NCBI RefSeq assembly: GCF_022179185.1 | Contig: NZ_BPQJ01000010.1 | Span: forward strand, 1 to 64,000 | DNA: 64,000 bases | Source: Methylobacterium frigidaeris | GTDB lineage: Bacteria > Pseudomonadota > Alphaproteobacteria > Rhizobiales > Beijerinckiaceae | Reading direction: 5' to 3' | In this document: piece after piece, positions 13,634-22,510 of the stretch | Layout: each line of letters starts with the position of its first letter | Numbering within the stretch: the stretch's first letter is position 1 | Translations under genes and position numbers: made by a program | The notes under the pieces: model-generated | Databases searched by the model: none | Told to the model about the DNA's origin: nothing | Seen by the model: only the letters and a program-made list of their open reading frames with translations

Positions 13634-14650
13634 ATGGTCGATTACCGGATCTTCGAGCTCGGCGACTTCGTGCTCCAGTGCAGGAAGACGCTTCGCAAGG
13701 CCAGGCTGGCCTACAAGACCTACGGCACCCTCAATGCGGACAAGAGCAACGCGATCGTCTACCCAACGTGGTATTCGGGGCAGCATTACGAGAACGAGTG
13801 GCTGATCGGGCCCGGCAAGGCGCTCGATCCGGACAAGTATTTCATCATCATCCCGAACATGTTCGGCAACGGGCTGTCGTCGTCGCCGAGCAACACACCG
13901 GCGCCGTGGAACGGGCCGCGCTTCCCGAACGTGACCGCCTACGACAACGTGCGGGCGCAGCACCGGCTGGTCACCGAACTGTTCGGCATCGACAAGCTCG
14001 CTCTCGTCACCGGCTGGTCGATGGGCGCGCTCCAAACCTATCACTGGGCGGCGATGTATCCGGACATGGTTCCGCGCATCCTGCCGTTCCAGGGCTCGGC
14101 CAAGTGCTCGCGGCACAACTTCGTCTTCCTGGAAGGGGCGAAGGCGGCGCTCCAGGCCGACGCCGCCTTCGCGGACGGCTGGTACGCCAGCCCGCCGACC
14201 AAGGGGTTGCGCGCCTTCGGGCGCGTCTATGCCGGCTGGGGCCTGTCGCAGACCTTCTACCGGATCGAGGCCGATCTGACCCATATGGGCTACGCCTCGC
14301 TGGAGGATTTCCTGGTCGGGTTCTGGGAAGGGCTGTTCTACACCCGCGACGCCAACAACCTGCTGGCGATGCTGTGGACCTGGCAGAACGGCGACATCAG
14401 CGCCAACGAGATCTTCAACGGCGACTTCAAGGCGGCGCTCGGGGCGATCAAGGCCGACGCGATCCTGATGCCGGCCTCGACCGACCTGTACTTTCCACCC
14501 GAGGACAACGCGATCGAGGCCGCCGCGATGCCGAAGGCGGACCTTCGGGTCATCGACACCTGGTGGGGCCACTTCGCCGGCGGCCCGGGCACCAGCCCGG
14601 ACGACATCGCGGTCCTCGACGCCGCGCTCAAGGAATTGCTGGCGCGCTGA
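13634..14650 (+). CDS. Alpha/beta hydrolase, MetX-like, in the amide operon
   Basis: This is a 338-residue alpha/beta-fold enzyme of the homoserine O-acetyltransferase (MetX)-like group. The nucleophile elbow GWSMG places Ser at residue 129, the acid is likely the Asp of ASTDLYFPP, and the catalytic His is in WWGHFAGGPG. It lacks the surrounding met genes and sits only 10 bases after urtE and shortly before fmdA. A role in amide or ester hydrolysis, or acyl transfer tied to amide use, is therefore more likely than methionine synthesis. The substrate cannot be told from sequence. Confidence 0.75.
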   Translation: MVDYRIFELGDFVLQCRKTLRKARLAYKTYGTLNADKSNAIVYPTWYSGQHYENEWLIGPGKALDPDKYFIIIPNMFGNGLSSSPSNTPAPWNGPRFPNVTAYDNVRAQHRLVTELFGIDKLALVTGWSMGALQTYHWAAMYPDMVPRILPFQGSAKCSRHNFVFLEGAKAALQADAAFADGWYASPPTKGLRAFGRVYAGWGLSQTFYRIEADLTHMGYASLEDFLVGFWEGLFYTRDANNLLAMLWTWQNGDISANEIFNGDFKAALGAIKADAILMPASTDLYFPPEDNAIEAAAMPKADLRVIDTWWGHFAGGPGTSPDDIAVLDAALKELLAR

Positions 14651-14720
14651 CGCCGCCCGCTCCGCATCCGGCGGCGCCATCCGCCGGCTCAACACCCGCT
14701 CCATGGCGAAAGGGAAACGC

Positions 14721-15950
14721 ATGCCCGAGACGTTGATCAAGGTCGACCTGACGCAGTCGGCCTACGAGAACGACATGGTGCACAACCGCTGGCACCCGGA
14801 CATCCCGATGGTCGCCTACGTGAAGCCGGGCCAAGACTTCATCGTCGAGACCTACGACTGGACCGGCGGGTTCATCAAGAACAACGACTCGGCCGACGAC
14901 GTGCGCGACATCGACCTGTCGATCGTGCACTTCCTGTCCGGCCCGATCGGCGTCGAGGGCGCCGAGCCCGGCGACCTCCTGGTGGTCGACCTCCTCGACA
15001 TCGGCGCCAAGCCGGACTCGCAATGGGGCTTCAACGGCTTCTTCTCGAAGCAGAACGGCGGCGGCTTCCTCACCGACCACTTCCCGCTGGCCCAGAAGTC
15101 GATCTGGGACTTCGAGGGGATGTTCACCAAGTCGCGCCACGTGCCGGGCGTGCGCTTTCCCGGCCTGATCCATCCCGGCCTGATCGGCTGCCTGCCCGAC
15201 CCGAAGCTGCTGGCGACCTGGAACGAGCGCGAGACCGCGCTGATCGCCACCAACCCGACCCGGGTGCCGGGACTGGCCAACCCGCCCTTCGGCCCGACCG
15301 CCCATATGGGCCGGCTGTCCGGCGCCGCGAAGGACAAGGCGGCGGCGGAGGGCGCCCGCACCGTCCCGCCGCGGGAGCACGGCGGCAATTGCGACATCAA
15401 GGACCTGTCGCGCGGCTCGAAGATCTACTTCCCGGTCTACGTCCCGGGCGCCGGCCTCTCGATGGGCGACCTGCATTTCAGCCAGGGCGACGGCGAGATC
15501 ACCTTCTGCGGCGCGATCGAGATGGCCGGCTGGGTCCACCTCAAGGTCGAGGTCATCAAGGACGGCATGGCGAAGTACGGGATCAAGAACCCGATCTTCA
15601 AGCCGTCGCCGATCGTCCCGCGCTTCGACGACCATCTGATCTTCGAGGGCATCTCGGTCGACGAGAGCGGCGGCCAGCACTACCTCGACGTGACGGTGGC
15701 CTACCGCCAGGCCTGCCTCAACGCGATCGAGTACCTGAAGAAGTTCGGCTATTCCGGCGCCCAGGCCTACTCGATCCTCGGTACCGCGCCGGTGCAGGGT
15801 CACATCTCGGGCGTCGTCGACGTGCCGAACGCCTGCGCGACCCTGTGGCTGCCGACCGGCATCTTCGACTTCGACATCAACCCGAGCGCCGCGGGACCGA
15901 CGCAGTACCTCGACGGCTCGGTCCAGATGCCGATCTCGCCGGACAAGTAG
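14721..15950 (+). CDS. fmdA: Formamidase
   Basis: This hydrolyses formamide (and more slowly other short amides) to ammonia and formate in the cytoplasm. The 409-residue protein belongs to the FmdA/AmdA family, unrelated to nitrilase-type amidases. Its family marks include the opening MPETLIKVDL, HNRWHPDIPM, HPGLIGCLPD, REHGGNCDIKDLSRGSKIYFPVYV, and FSQGDGEITFCGAIEMAGW (read as adjoining parts). The open frame begins at 14703. The ATG at 14721 is chosen because the family starts there and AAAGGGAAA lies ahead of it. fmdB follows after one base, the same order as in Methylophilus. The formate released would feed the one-carbon pathways of a methylotroph. Confidence 0.92.
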   Translation: MPETLIKVDLTQSAYENDMVHNRWHPDIPMVAYVKPGQDFIVETYDWTGGFIKNNDSADDVRDIDLSIVHFLSGPIGVEGAEPGDLLVVDLLDIGAKPDSQWGFNGFFSKQNGGGFLTDHFPLAQKSIWDFEGMFTKSRHVPGVRFPGLIHPGLIGCLPDPKLLATWNERETALIATNPTRVPGLANPPFGPTAHMGRLSGAAKDKAAAEGARTVPPREHGGNCDIKDLSRGSKIYFPVYVPGAGLSMGDLHFSQGDGEITFCGAIEMAGWVHLKVEVIKDGMAKYGIKNPIFKPSPIVPRFDDHLIFEGISVDESGGQHYLDVTVAYRQACLNAIEYLKKFGYSGAQAYSILGTAPVQGHISGVVDVPNACATLWLPTGIFDFDINPSAAGPTQYLDGSVQMPISPDK

Positions 15951-15951
15951 C

Positions 15952-16263
15952 ATGCCGGTCTACGACTATTCCTGCGAGTCCTGCGGCCCGTTCACGGTGC
16001 TGCGCCCGATGGCGCAGTTCCGCGATCCCCACGACTGCCCGGATTGCGGCGGGCGTTGCGAGCGCGCCTTCCTCACCGCGCCGCGCCTGTCGGGCATGGA
16101 TGCGGGGCTGAAGGCGGCCCACGCCACCAACGAGCGCAGCCGCCACGCGCCCAGGCGCAGTCACGGCGCCGGCTGCGGCTGCTGCGCGCCGAAGAAGACC
16201 GCGGCGGCCCCGGCCGCCGCCAAGGGCTTCCCGGCCGCGCGGCCGTGGATGATCAGCCACTGA
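15952..16263 (+). CDS. fmdB: FmdB-type zinc-ribbon protein
   Basis: This is a small 103-residue protein that begins MPVYDYSCESCG, the FmdB signature, with Cys pairs at 8/11 and 29/32 able to bind one zinc. A low-complexity Ala/Lys/Cys-rich tail includes CGCC. In Methylophilus, fmdB is linked to regulation or maturation of formamidase, but its biochemical role is not settled. It starts one base after the fmdA stop, so the two are coupled. Confidence 0.88.
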   Translation: MPVYDYSCESCGPFTVLRPMAQFRDPHDCPDCGGRCERAFLTAPRLSGMDAGLKAAHATNERSRHAPRRSHGAGCGCCAPKKTAAAPAAAKGFPAARPWMISH

Positions 16264-16474
16264 GGGAGGCGGTGGGGCTCCTCTCCCCGCCTCATCTCGC
16301 AGGGCCGTTCACGGACGGAACAAGGGTGCGGAACGCCGGCCTCCCCCGCCCGGGAGAGGGGATCCGGAGGTGTGACCGGCGCGACGTCCTGCCCCGGACG
16401 CCGCCGGGCCGCCCTGCGCCCGCGAGACGCACCGAAGCCAGACACGCCCACCATCCTCGCCAGGGAGACACGCC
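16264..16474. repeat. Intergenic REP-like sequence upstream of amiE
   Basis: This gap includes C-rich and G-rich blocks (CTCCTCTCCCCGCC near 16279 and CCCGCCCGGGAGAGGGG near 16345-16362) of the same style as those at 9770-9945 and 17536-17560. It shows no gene. CAGGGAGA just before 16475 is the amiE ribosome site. Confidence 0.4.
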
Positions 16475-17521
16475 ATGCATCACGGCGACATTTCCAGCAG
16501 CCACGACAGCGTCGGCGTCGCAGTCGTCAACTACAAGATGCCGCGCCTGCACACCAAGGCCGAGGTCATCGCCAACTGCCACAAGATCGCCGACATGGTG
16601 GTCGGTATGAAGGCCGGCCTGCCGGGCATGGACCTCGTGGTCTTCCCCGAATACTCGACGCACGGCATCATGTACGACGCCGCCGAGATGTACGACACCG
16701 CCTCGACCATCCCCGGCGAGGAGACGGCGATCTTCGCCGAGGCGTGCCGCAAGGCGAAGGTGTGGGGCGTGTTCTCCCTCACAGGCGAGCGGCACGAGGA
16801 GCACCCGCACAAGGCGCCCTACAACACCCTGATCCTGATGAACGACCAGGGCGAGATCGTGCAGAAGTACCGCAAGATCATGCCGTGGGTGCCGATCGAG
16901 GGCTGGTACCCGGGCGACTGCACCTACGTCTCCGACGGGCCGAAGGGGCTGAAGGTCAGCCTGATCATCTGCGACGACGGCAACTACCCGGAGATCTGGC
17001 GCGACTGCGCCATGCGCGGCGCCGAACTCATCATCCGCTGCCAGGGCTACATGTACCCGGCCAAGGAGCAGCAGATCCTGATGTCGAAGGCGATGGCCTT
17101 CGCCAACAACGTCTACGTGGCGGTGGCGAACGCCTCCGGCTTCGACGGGGTCTACACCTATTTCGGCCACTCGGCGCTCATCGGCTTCGACGGACGCACC
17201 CTCGGCGAGTGCGGCGAGGAGGAGATGGGCATCCAGTACGCCGCGTTGTCGAAGTTCCTGATCCGCGACGCGCGCCAGCACTGGCAGTCGGAGAATCACC
17301 TCTTCAAGCTGCTCCACCGCGGCTACACCGGCATGATCAACTCCCGCGAGGAGCGGCACGGGATGTCGGCCTGTCCCTACGACTTCTACCGCCGCTGGAT
17401 CGAGGACCCCGACGGGACCCGCGACGCGGTGCGCGGCATCACCCGCGCGAGCGTGGGCACGCCCGAATGCCCCATCGAGGGCATCCCGATCGTAGGTGAG
17501 GGCACGGCGGCGCACCGTTAG
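16475..17521 (+). CDS. amiE: Aliphatic amidase
   Basis: This is a nitrilase-superfamily amidase hydrolysing acetamide, propionamide and similar amides to ammonia and the acid. The 348-residue sequence follows Pseudomonas AmiE closely from its start ([24 protein letters not shown]). It keeps the catalytic triad at the same numbers: Glu59 in FPEYS, Lys134 in KYRK and Cys166 in IICDDG. The hexamer-type C-terminal tail is present, with CPYDFYRRW. It is AmiE rather than the shorter formamidase AmiF, which would duplicate fmdA. Its place at the end of the urt-fmd cluster gives the cell both formamide and longer amide use. Confidence 0.93.
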   Translation: MHHGDISSSHDSVGVAVVNYKMPRLHTKAEVIANCHKIADMVVGMKAGLPGMDLVVFPEYSTHGIMYDAAEMYDTASTIPGEETAIFAEACRKAKVWGVFSLTGERHEEHPHKAPYNTLILMNDQGEIVQKYRKIMPWVPIEGWYPGDCTYVSDGPKGLKVSLIICDDGNYPEIWRDCAMRGAELIIRCQGYMYPAKEQQILMSKAMAFANNVYVAVANASGFDGVYTYFGHSALIGFDGRTLGECGEEEMGIQYAALSKFLIRDARQHWQSENHLFKLLHRGYTGMINSREERHGMSACPYDFYRRWIEDPDGTRDAVRGITRASVGTPECPIEGIPIVGEGTAAHR

Positions 17522-17535
17522 CCGCGCCGTCCGAC

Positions 17536-17560
17536 CTCTCTCCCCCGTGCGGGGAGAGAG
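17536..17560 (+). repeat. Perfect 10-bp hairpin after amiE covering the next ribosome site
   Basis: Arms CTCTCTCCCC (17536-17545) and GGGGAGAGAG (17551-17560) pair exactly around a 5-base loop. The right arm is also the only purine-rich ribosome site in front of the GTG at 17563. No T-run follows, so it is not a classical terminator. It could instead limit translation of the downstream ATPase or stabilise the amiE end. Confidence 0.6.
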
Positions 17561-17562
17561 AC

Positions 17563-18393
17563 GTGCGACCCTCTCGTCAAACGTCTCAGGCTCCCGTGCT
17601 CGCCGACTACCTCATCCGTCACGAACCCTACTACCACCCGGTCGGCGACGAGGTCGCGCTGTTCGCGGCGGCCTGCGCGGCGCGGCTGCCGATGATCCTC
17701 AAGGGGCCGACCGGCTGCGGCAAGACCCGCTTCCTGGAGCACATGGCCTGGCGGCTGCGCCGCCCGCTCGTCACCATCGCCTGCCACGAGGACATGAGTG
17801 CGCCCGACCTCGTCGGGCGCTGGCTGCTCGATGCGGGGGGCACCGTCTGGCACGACGGGCCGCTCACCCGCGCCGTGCGCCACGGGGCGCTGTGCTACCT
17901 CGACGAGGTGGTGGAGGCGCGCTCCGACACCCTGGTCGCGATCCACCCGCTCACCGACGCGCGGCGGATGCTGCCGCTGGAGCGCAGCGGCGAGGTGGTG
18001 CCGGCCCATCCCGACTTCCTCCTCGTGGTCTCCTACAACCCCGGCTACCAGGCGCTGCAGAAGGACCTGAAGGAATCGACGAAGCAGCGCTTCGGGGCGC
18101 TCGCCTTCACCTATCCGGAGCCGGACGCCGAGGCCGCGATCGTGGCGCACGAGTCGGGCGTGGACGAGATCTGCGCCCGCCGCCTCGTACGGGTCGGCGC
18201 GGCGTCGCGGGCGCTCGTCGCAGAGGGCCTGACCGAGGGCGCCTCGACCCGGATGCTGATCCATGCCGGACGCCTGATCGCGGGCGGCATCGGCTTCGCG
18301 TCCGCCTGCGCGCTCGCCGTCGCGACGCCCCTGACCGACGATCCGGCCCTGCGCGATGCGCTCGCCGCGGCCGTCGCCGCGCAGGTGCCGTGA
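17563..18393 (+). CDS. MoxR-family AAA+ ATPase (CbbQ/NorQ type)
   Basis: This is an AAA+ ATPase of about 276 residues. It has Walker A GPTGCGKT, a Walker B at CYLDEVVEA, sensor-like VVSYNPGYQ, and the CbbQ/NorQ-typical [14 protein letters not shown]. Such ATPases act with a VWA partner as chaperones that activate or load metals into an enzyme, as in CbbQO for Rubisco and NorQD for nitric-oxide reductase. The stop overlaps the start of the VWA gene (GTGA), confirming the pair. The target is probably one of the amide-locus enzymes, because no nor or cbb genes are present. Start choice is uncertain: GTG at 17563 or 17596. Confidence 0.82.
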   Translation: MRPSRQTSQAPVLADYLIRHEPYYHPVGDEVALFAAACAARLPMILKGPTGCGKTRFLEHMAWRLRRPLVTIACHEDMSAPDLVGRWLLDAGGTVWHDGPLTRAVRHGALCYLDEVVEARSDTLVAIHPLTDARRMLPLERSGEVVPAHPDFLLVVSYNPGYQALQKDLKESTKQRFGALAFTYPEPDAEAAIVAHESGVDEICARRLVRVGAASRALVAEGLTEGASTRMLIHAGRLIAGGIGFASACALAVATPLTDDPALRDALAAAVAAQVP

Positions 18394-19964
18394 GCCGGGA
18401 GGGCGAGCGACGGCGCGCGGCGCTCCTGCGGGCCGTGTGGGGCCGCGCCCGCCCGCTCGCGACGCTTCCCCCGCCGGAGCCGGGCGGTCCCCCGCAGCGT
18501 CCGAGCTTCGACGAGGACGGGATCCGGCTGCCGCACGGACCGGCGCCGGCGCGGGCCGCCGACGACCGCCTCGCCGAGGCGAGCCTCGCCCATATCGGCG
18601 CCCACCTCGCCCACGGCGTCGGGCGCTTCGCGGCCGGCACCCTGCGGCCCGCGCAGGTCGCCCTCGTGTCGCTGATCGAGGACGCCCGGGTCGAGGCCCT
18701 GGCGTTGCGCGAGCGGCCGGGCCTGCGCCGGCTCTGGCTGCCCTTCCACGCCGCCGAGCCCGGTATCCTGCGCACCGCACCGGCCCTGATGGCACGACTG
18801 TCGCGCGCGCTGCTCGATCCCGATGCCGACGACCCGGACGCCTTCGTGGCGCGGGGCCGGACGCTCTTCTTCGCCGATCCCGCCGCCTGGACCGATCCGG
18901 GCTTCAGCCGCCGCGTCGGCGACCGGCTCGGCAACGACCTCGGCCAGATGCGCGTGCCGTTCAGCCCGCGCTCCTACCTCGTCGAGCCGGCCTACCGCGA
19001 CGACCATGCCGGCCTGTGGGAGCAGGCCGAGCGGGAGGCCGCGAGCCGCACGGAGCCACGGCCGGGCGATTCCGCCGCGACCGCCCGCGCCGCCAAGGCC
19101 GAGACGCAGCCCGAGCCCACGGTCCGTATCTGGCGCTATCCCGAGTGGGACCACCGTATCCGCTGTGCCCGGCCGGACTGGGCGAGCGTGCACGAGGAGG
19201 AGCCGCCGGCCTCCGCCGCCCCGCCGGTCCCGCCCGATCCGCACCTCGACAGGACCTTGCGCCTCCTGCGCAGGCCTCGCGCGATCAAGCTGAAGCGGCA
19301 GCTCGACGGCGACGATCTCGACCTCGCCGCGGCGATCGATGCCATCGTCCCGTTACGCTCCGGCCGCCGGCCCGAGCCACGCCTGTACACCCGGATCCAG
19401 CATCGCGCGGTGTCGGTCCCGGTGCTTCTCCTCATGGACGCCTCGCTCTCGACGGCCGACCCGGCACCGGGCGGCGGCCGCCTGATCGATGCGGCCCGCG
19501 AGATCGCCCAACTCCTCGTCGATTCTCTCCGACGCTTGCACCTCCCCTTGGCGGTCATGGCCTTCCGCTCGGCAGGGCGGCACGACGTTCGCGCAACCTG
19601 GATCAAGCGATGGACCGATTCCCCGGACATCGCCGCCGAGCGACTGGCCGCACTCGAGCCCGGCGGCTCGACGCGCCTGGGCGCCGCCCTGAGGCATGCC
19701 GGCCGCGCCCTTCCGCCGGGCCCGAGCCTGATGCTCGTCCTGACGGACGGTGAGCCCTCCGATATCGACATTCACGATCCGGCCTATCTCGTCGCAGATG
19801 CTCGGGAGGCTCGCTCGACGCTCACGCGTCAGGGCGTCGTCGTGCTCGGCCTCGCCTTGGCTCAGGCGCAGCTGGGCGCACTCGCTCGGATCTGCACCCC
19901 GGCACGGTGCATCGTCGTCCGAGATGATCCACATCTATGGCGTCGCATCACACATGTGTTTTAA
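18390..19964 (+). CDS. VWA-domain protein (NorD/CbbO type)
   Basis: This is the 524-residue partner of the MoxR ATPase. The C-terminal third is a von Willebrand A domain with a MIDAS motif DASLS in [11 protein letters not shown], the Thr-containing loop [14 protein letters not shown] and the second acidic site DGEPSDID. The N-terminal two-thirds are helical, Arg/Pro-rich and typical of NorD. The GTG start overlaps the ATPase stop by four bases. The protein would bridge the ATPase ring to a client enzyme. GC content falls directly after its stop, where a decayed insertion element lies. Confidence 0.82.
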   Translation: MSREGERRRAALLRAVWGRARPLATLPPPEPGGPPQRPSFDEDGIRLPHGPAPARAADDRLAEASLAHIGAHLAHGVGRFAAGTLRPAQVALVSLIEDARVEALALRERPGLRRLWLPFHAAEPGILRTAPALMARLSRALLDPDADDPDAFVARGRTLFFADPAAWTDPGFSRRVGDRLGNDLGQMRVPFSPRSYLVEPAYRDDHAGLWEQAEREAASRTEPRPGDSAATARAAKAETQPEPTVRIWRYPEWDHRIRCARPDWASVHEEEPPASAAPPVPPDPHLDRTLRLLRRPRAIKLKRQLDGDDLDLAAAIDAIVPLRSGRRPEPRLYTRIQHRAVSVPVLLLMDASLSTADPAPGGGRLIDAAREIAQLLVDSLRRLHLPLAVMAFRSAGRHDVRATWIKRWTDSPDIAAERLAALEPGGSTRLGAALRHAGRALPPGPSLMLVLTDGEPSDIDIHDPAYLVADAREARSTLTRQGVVVLGLALAQAQLGALARICTPARCIVVRDDPHLWRRITHVF

Positions 19965-20009
19965 GTTCTTATGCTGAATCTCAGCAAGGAATTAGCGCTC
20001 ATTAGCCTG

Positions 20010-20492
20010 AGGCAAGCTTGAGGTCGTTGAGCATGGTCGGAGGAGATCCGGCCATGTCGCAGAGTGGTGATGCCCTGACGGACGAGTCAGTGGGAGCATC
20101 TCGAGCGGTTGGCGCCGGGGACCGGAAAGGTCCACGCAGAGCGCGGGCGGATAATCGGCGATTTCTCGACGCGCTCCTGTGGATGGTCCGATCGGGCGGT
20201 CGCCGGACAGATCTTCTTGGATCGTCTTGGCAAGACCGATACATTCAAGCGGCGTTACTGCGGCGGGATTTCTCGTGGTGTTCTGGACGAGATGTGATCT
20301 GCCCGGGCGCAGGAGACGAGCTGGACTGGCTGATGCTGGATCGGACGATTGTCCGGGCTCGCAGGCAGATTGCGGGCGCACGCGAGGTCAAAGGGGGGCG
20401 GATGCCCGGGGCCTGGGTCGGTGACGCCGCGGCCTGACGACGACGATCCACGCGGCCACGGATGTCTTGGCGTGCCGGTGCCGTTGATCGTG
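20010..20492 (+). pseudogene. Decayed IS5-family (IS427-like) transposase
   Basis: Transposase motifs are spread over shifting frames. From 20054 one frame gives MSQSGDALTDE. A second frame gives QWEHLERLAPGTGKVHAERG. The first frame resumes with NRRFLDALLWMVRSGGR. The second continues LGKTDTFKRRYCGG and SRGVLDE. The first again gives ELDWLMLDRTIVRARRQIAG, holding a DDE-type Asp, and then KGGRMPGAW. After a stop, TTIHAATD and, one frame over, LGVPVPLIV match the next conserved block of IS5 transposases. At least four frameshifts and loss of the C-terminal half mean it is dead. Its left end lies in the AT-richer DNA around 19970-20030; clear terminal inverted repeats were not found. Confidence 0.75.
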
Positions 20493-20540
20493 AACCGCTC
20501 CGAGTTTCCCGGCGGCTCCAACCTCCGAGAGGATGGAGCC

Positions 20541-20672
20541 ATGACGAAGCGAACGGCCCTGTTTTCCCCTGAGATGCGCGAAGCCTCGGCGGATTTTGCC
20601 AGGGCGGAGCCCGCAGCGATCGCGATCCTTCACGTCCTGCTCGGCGCCCGCCGCGCGGGCGCCATGGCCTGA
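20541..20672 (+). CDS. Small hypothetical protein (43 aa)
   Basis: This is a possible short gene directly after the transposase relic. The ATG at 20541 follows GAGAGGATGGAG, a fair ribosome site, and the product is MTKRTALFSPEMREASADF and onward, ending in an Arg/Ala-rich tail. No family is recognised and the frame is short, so it may be chance or transposon debris. Confidence 0.25.
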   Translation: MTKRTALFSPEMREASADFARAEPAAIAILHVLLGARRAGAMA

Positions 20673-20849
20673 CCGGCCGCCGAGAAGAATCCTTCTGCCG
20701 GTCCACCAGGACTCGCACGCCTGTTCCAACAAACGCCAAGATAAAAATAATCTCGTCTCGTTGACGATTCCGATCGACAACGACAAGATCAAGATCTCGC
20801 GAAAGGTCAGGCGCGGCGAATGATTGCGCCATCAACCCATGAGGCCGGC
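20673..20849 (+). promoter_or_regulatory. Probable promoter region of OsmC-ABC operon
   Basis: This is an AT-richer stretch (aagataaaaataatctcg near 20740-20757, and ttgacgattcc near 20760) between the transposon debris and the OsmC gene. It is the only place where a promoter for the four-gene osmC-ABC set would fit. No firm -35/-10 pair can be assigned. Confidence 0.35.
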
Positions 20850-21398
20850 ATGACGTCACTCAACGAATACTTGGTGGAGAAGCGCGCGGCCGTGGCGGCG
20901 CGGGAGGCGCGGATCGAGGCCGGGAGCCTGGAGGCGGTGCCGCTCTCCGCACAGGTCGGCGTCGAGGGCCGCAGCGGCGTGCGCCGGATCCGGATCCGCG
21001 ACCATCAGGTCGTCACCGACTCACCGCCGGACTTCGCCGGCTACGATCTCGGACCCGGCTCGCCGGAGCTGCAGCTCGGCATCCTCGGCAGCTGCCTCGC
21101 CCATTCCTACCTGATTCAGGCCGCGCGCCTCGGCGTGCCCCTCGACTCGATCGACGTCGCGGTGAGCGGGCAGCTCGACCCGAGGGCCGGGCGGCCTGGC
21201 TTCGAGGCGGTACCGGTCAGCCCGCACGACCTCGCCTACACTGTGCGAATCGTCTCGCCGGCCTCCCGCGAGGCGGTGGCGCACCTCGAAGCCGAGGTCG
21301 ACCGCGCTTGCCCGATCCTCAATCTGCTGCGCGCGCCGCAAGCCGTGCGCGGCACGGTCGAGCACCGCGCCCCCGAAGCGCCCGCCCGCGCTGCCTGA
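20850..21398 (+). CDS. OsmC-family protein
   Basis: This is a 182-residue OsmC/Ohr-type protein. It has the central GPELQLGILGSCLAHSYLIQAA-like helix with the conserved Cys (in LGSC), which in the family serves as a peroxidatic or thiol site. A C-terminal region contains CPILNLLRAP, where OsmC proteins carry their second Cys. These proteins reduce organic peroxides or handle reactive sulfur and thiols. An ATG at 20820 is in frame, but the one at 20850 has GAGG at the right distance. It leads an operon with an SsuABC-type importer, so a role with sulfur compounds is plausible. Confidence 0.75.
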   Translation: MTSLNEYLVEKRAAVAAREARIEAGSLEAVPLSAQVGVEGRSGVRRIRIRDHQVVTDSPPDFAGYDLGPGSPELQLGILGSCLAHSYLIQAARLGVPLDSIDVAVSGQLDPRAGRPGFEAVPVSPHDLAYTVRIVSPASREAVAHLEAEVDRACPILNLLRAPQAVRGTVEHRAPEAPARAA

Positions 21399-21426
21399 CA
21401 CTCCCCCCTCGAAGCGCCCCCGGACG

Positions 21427-22503
21427 ATGACGCTCCCCACGCTCTCCCACACCCGCCGCCGCTTCCTCGCCCGCGCCGGCACCCTCGGCCTCGCGACGCC
21501 GCTCGGCCTCCTCGGCTCGCCCTCCTCCGCCGGGCTCCTGCCCGTGCCGGCTCTCGGCGATGCGCCGATCTGCCGGGTCGCGGCCGAGGGGCCGGCGCCG
21601 GGCGGCGCGGCGCGCCCGATCAAGCTCGCCTGGAACGCCTCGGCGATCTGCACCGCCGCGGCCCCTGTCGCCAAGGAGAGCGGGGTGTTCGCCCGGCACG
21701 GGCTCGCGGTCGAGTTCGTCAATTTCGGCGGCTCGACGGAGCAGCTGCTGGAGGCGATCGCCACGGGCAAGGCGGATGCCGGCATCGGCATGGCGCTGCG
21801 CTGGCTCAAGCCCCTGGAGCAGGGCTTCGACGTCAAGGTCACGGCCGGCATCCACGGCGGCTGCATGCGGCTCTTGGGCGCCCGATCTGCCGGGGCGACC
21901 AGCCTGGACGCGCTGAAGGGCAAGGTGATCGCGGTGAGCGACCAGGCCTCGCCGGCCAAGAACTTCTTCGGCCTGCTGCTGGCCAAGCGCGGCATCGATC
22001 CCGAGCGCGACGTCGAGTGGCGGGTCTACCCCCTCGATCTCCTCGCACTCGCGGTCGAGAAGGGCGAGGCCCAGGCGCTCGCCGACAGCGACCCGCGCAC
22101 CTTCCTGTGGATGAAGGACACCCGCCTGACGGAGGTCGCCAACAACCTCTCGGCCGAGTACCACGACCGCACCTGCTGCATCCTGGCCCTGCGGGGCGCG
22201 CTGGTGCGCGACGAGCGCCCGGTGGCCGCCGCCCTGACCCGGGCGCTGCTCGAGGCCGGCACCCGGGTCGCCCACGATCCCGACTATGCCGCCAAGGTCT
22301 ATGCCGGCTACGGCGGCAAGGGCTCGGTCGAGGACCTCGCCGCGATGCTGCGCAGCCACACCCATCACCACCATCCCCTCGGGGCCGAGCTCAAGCAGCA
22401 GATCGCCGCCTATGTCGACGAGCTGAAGACCGTGAAGGTGATCCGCGCCCGCACCGACGCAAGGCAATTCGCCGAGCGCGTCTATGCCGACGTCCTGAGC
22501 TGA
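21427..22503 (+). CDS. SsuA/TauA-type ABC binding protein with His-rich segment
   Basis: This is a periplasmic binding protein of the sulfonate/nitrate/taurine (NMT1/SsuA) class, 358 residues. It opens with a Tat-type leader containing RRRFLARAG. The mature part shows IKLAWNASAICTAAAPVAKESG, FVNFGGSTEQLLEAIATGKAD and LKGKVIAVSDQASPAKNFF (quoted in parts), typical of the class. Near residue 313 there is HTHHHHP, an unusual His cluster that could bind a metal or be part of a ligand site. The permease and ATPase follow directly. The ligand is not known. Confidence 0.8.
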   Translation: MTLPTLSHTRRRFLARAGTLGLATPLGLLGSPSSAGLLPVPALGDAPICRVAAEGPAPGGAARPIKLAWNASAICTAAAPVAKESGVFARHGLAVEFVNFGGSTEQLLEAIATGKADAGIGMALRWLKPLEQGFDVKVTAGIHGGCMRLLGARSAGATSLDALKGKVIAVSDQASPAKNFFGLLLAKRGIDPERDVEWRVYPLDLLALAVEKGEAQALADSDPRTFLWMKDTRLTEVANNLSAEYHDRTCCILALRGALVRDERPVAAALTRALLEAGTRVAHDPDYAAKVYAGYGGKGSVEDLAAMLRSHTHHHHPLGAELKQQIAAYVDELKTVKVIRARTDARQFAERVYADVLS

Positions 22504-22510
22504 GGTGCCC

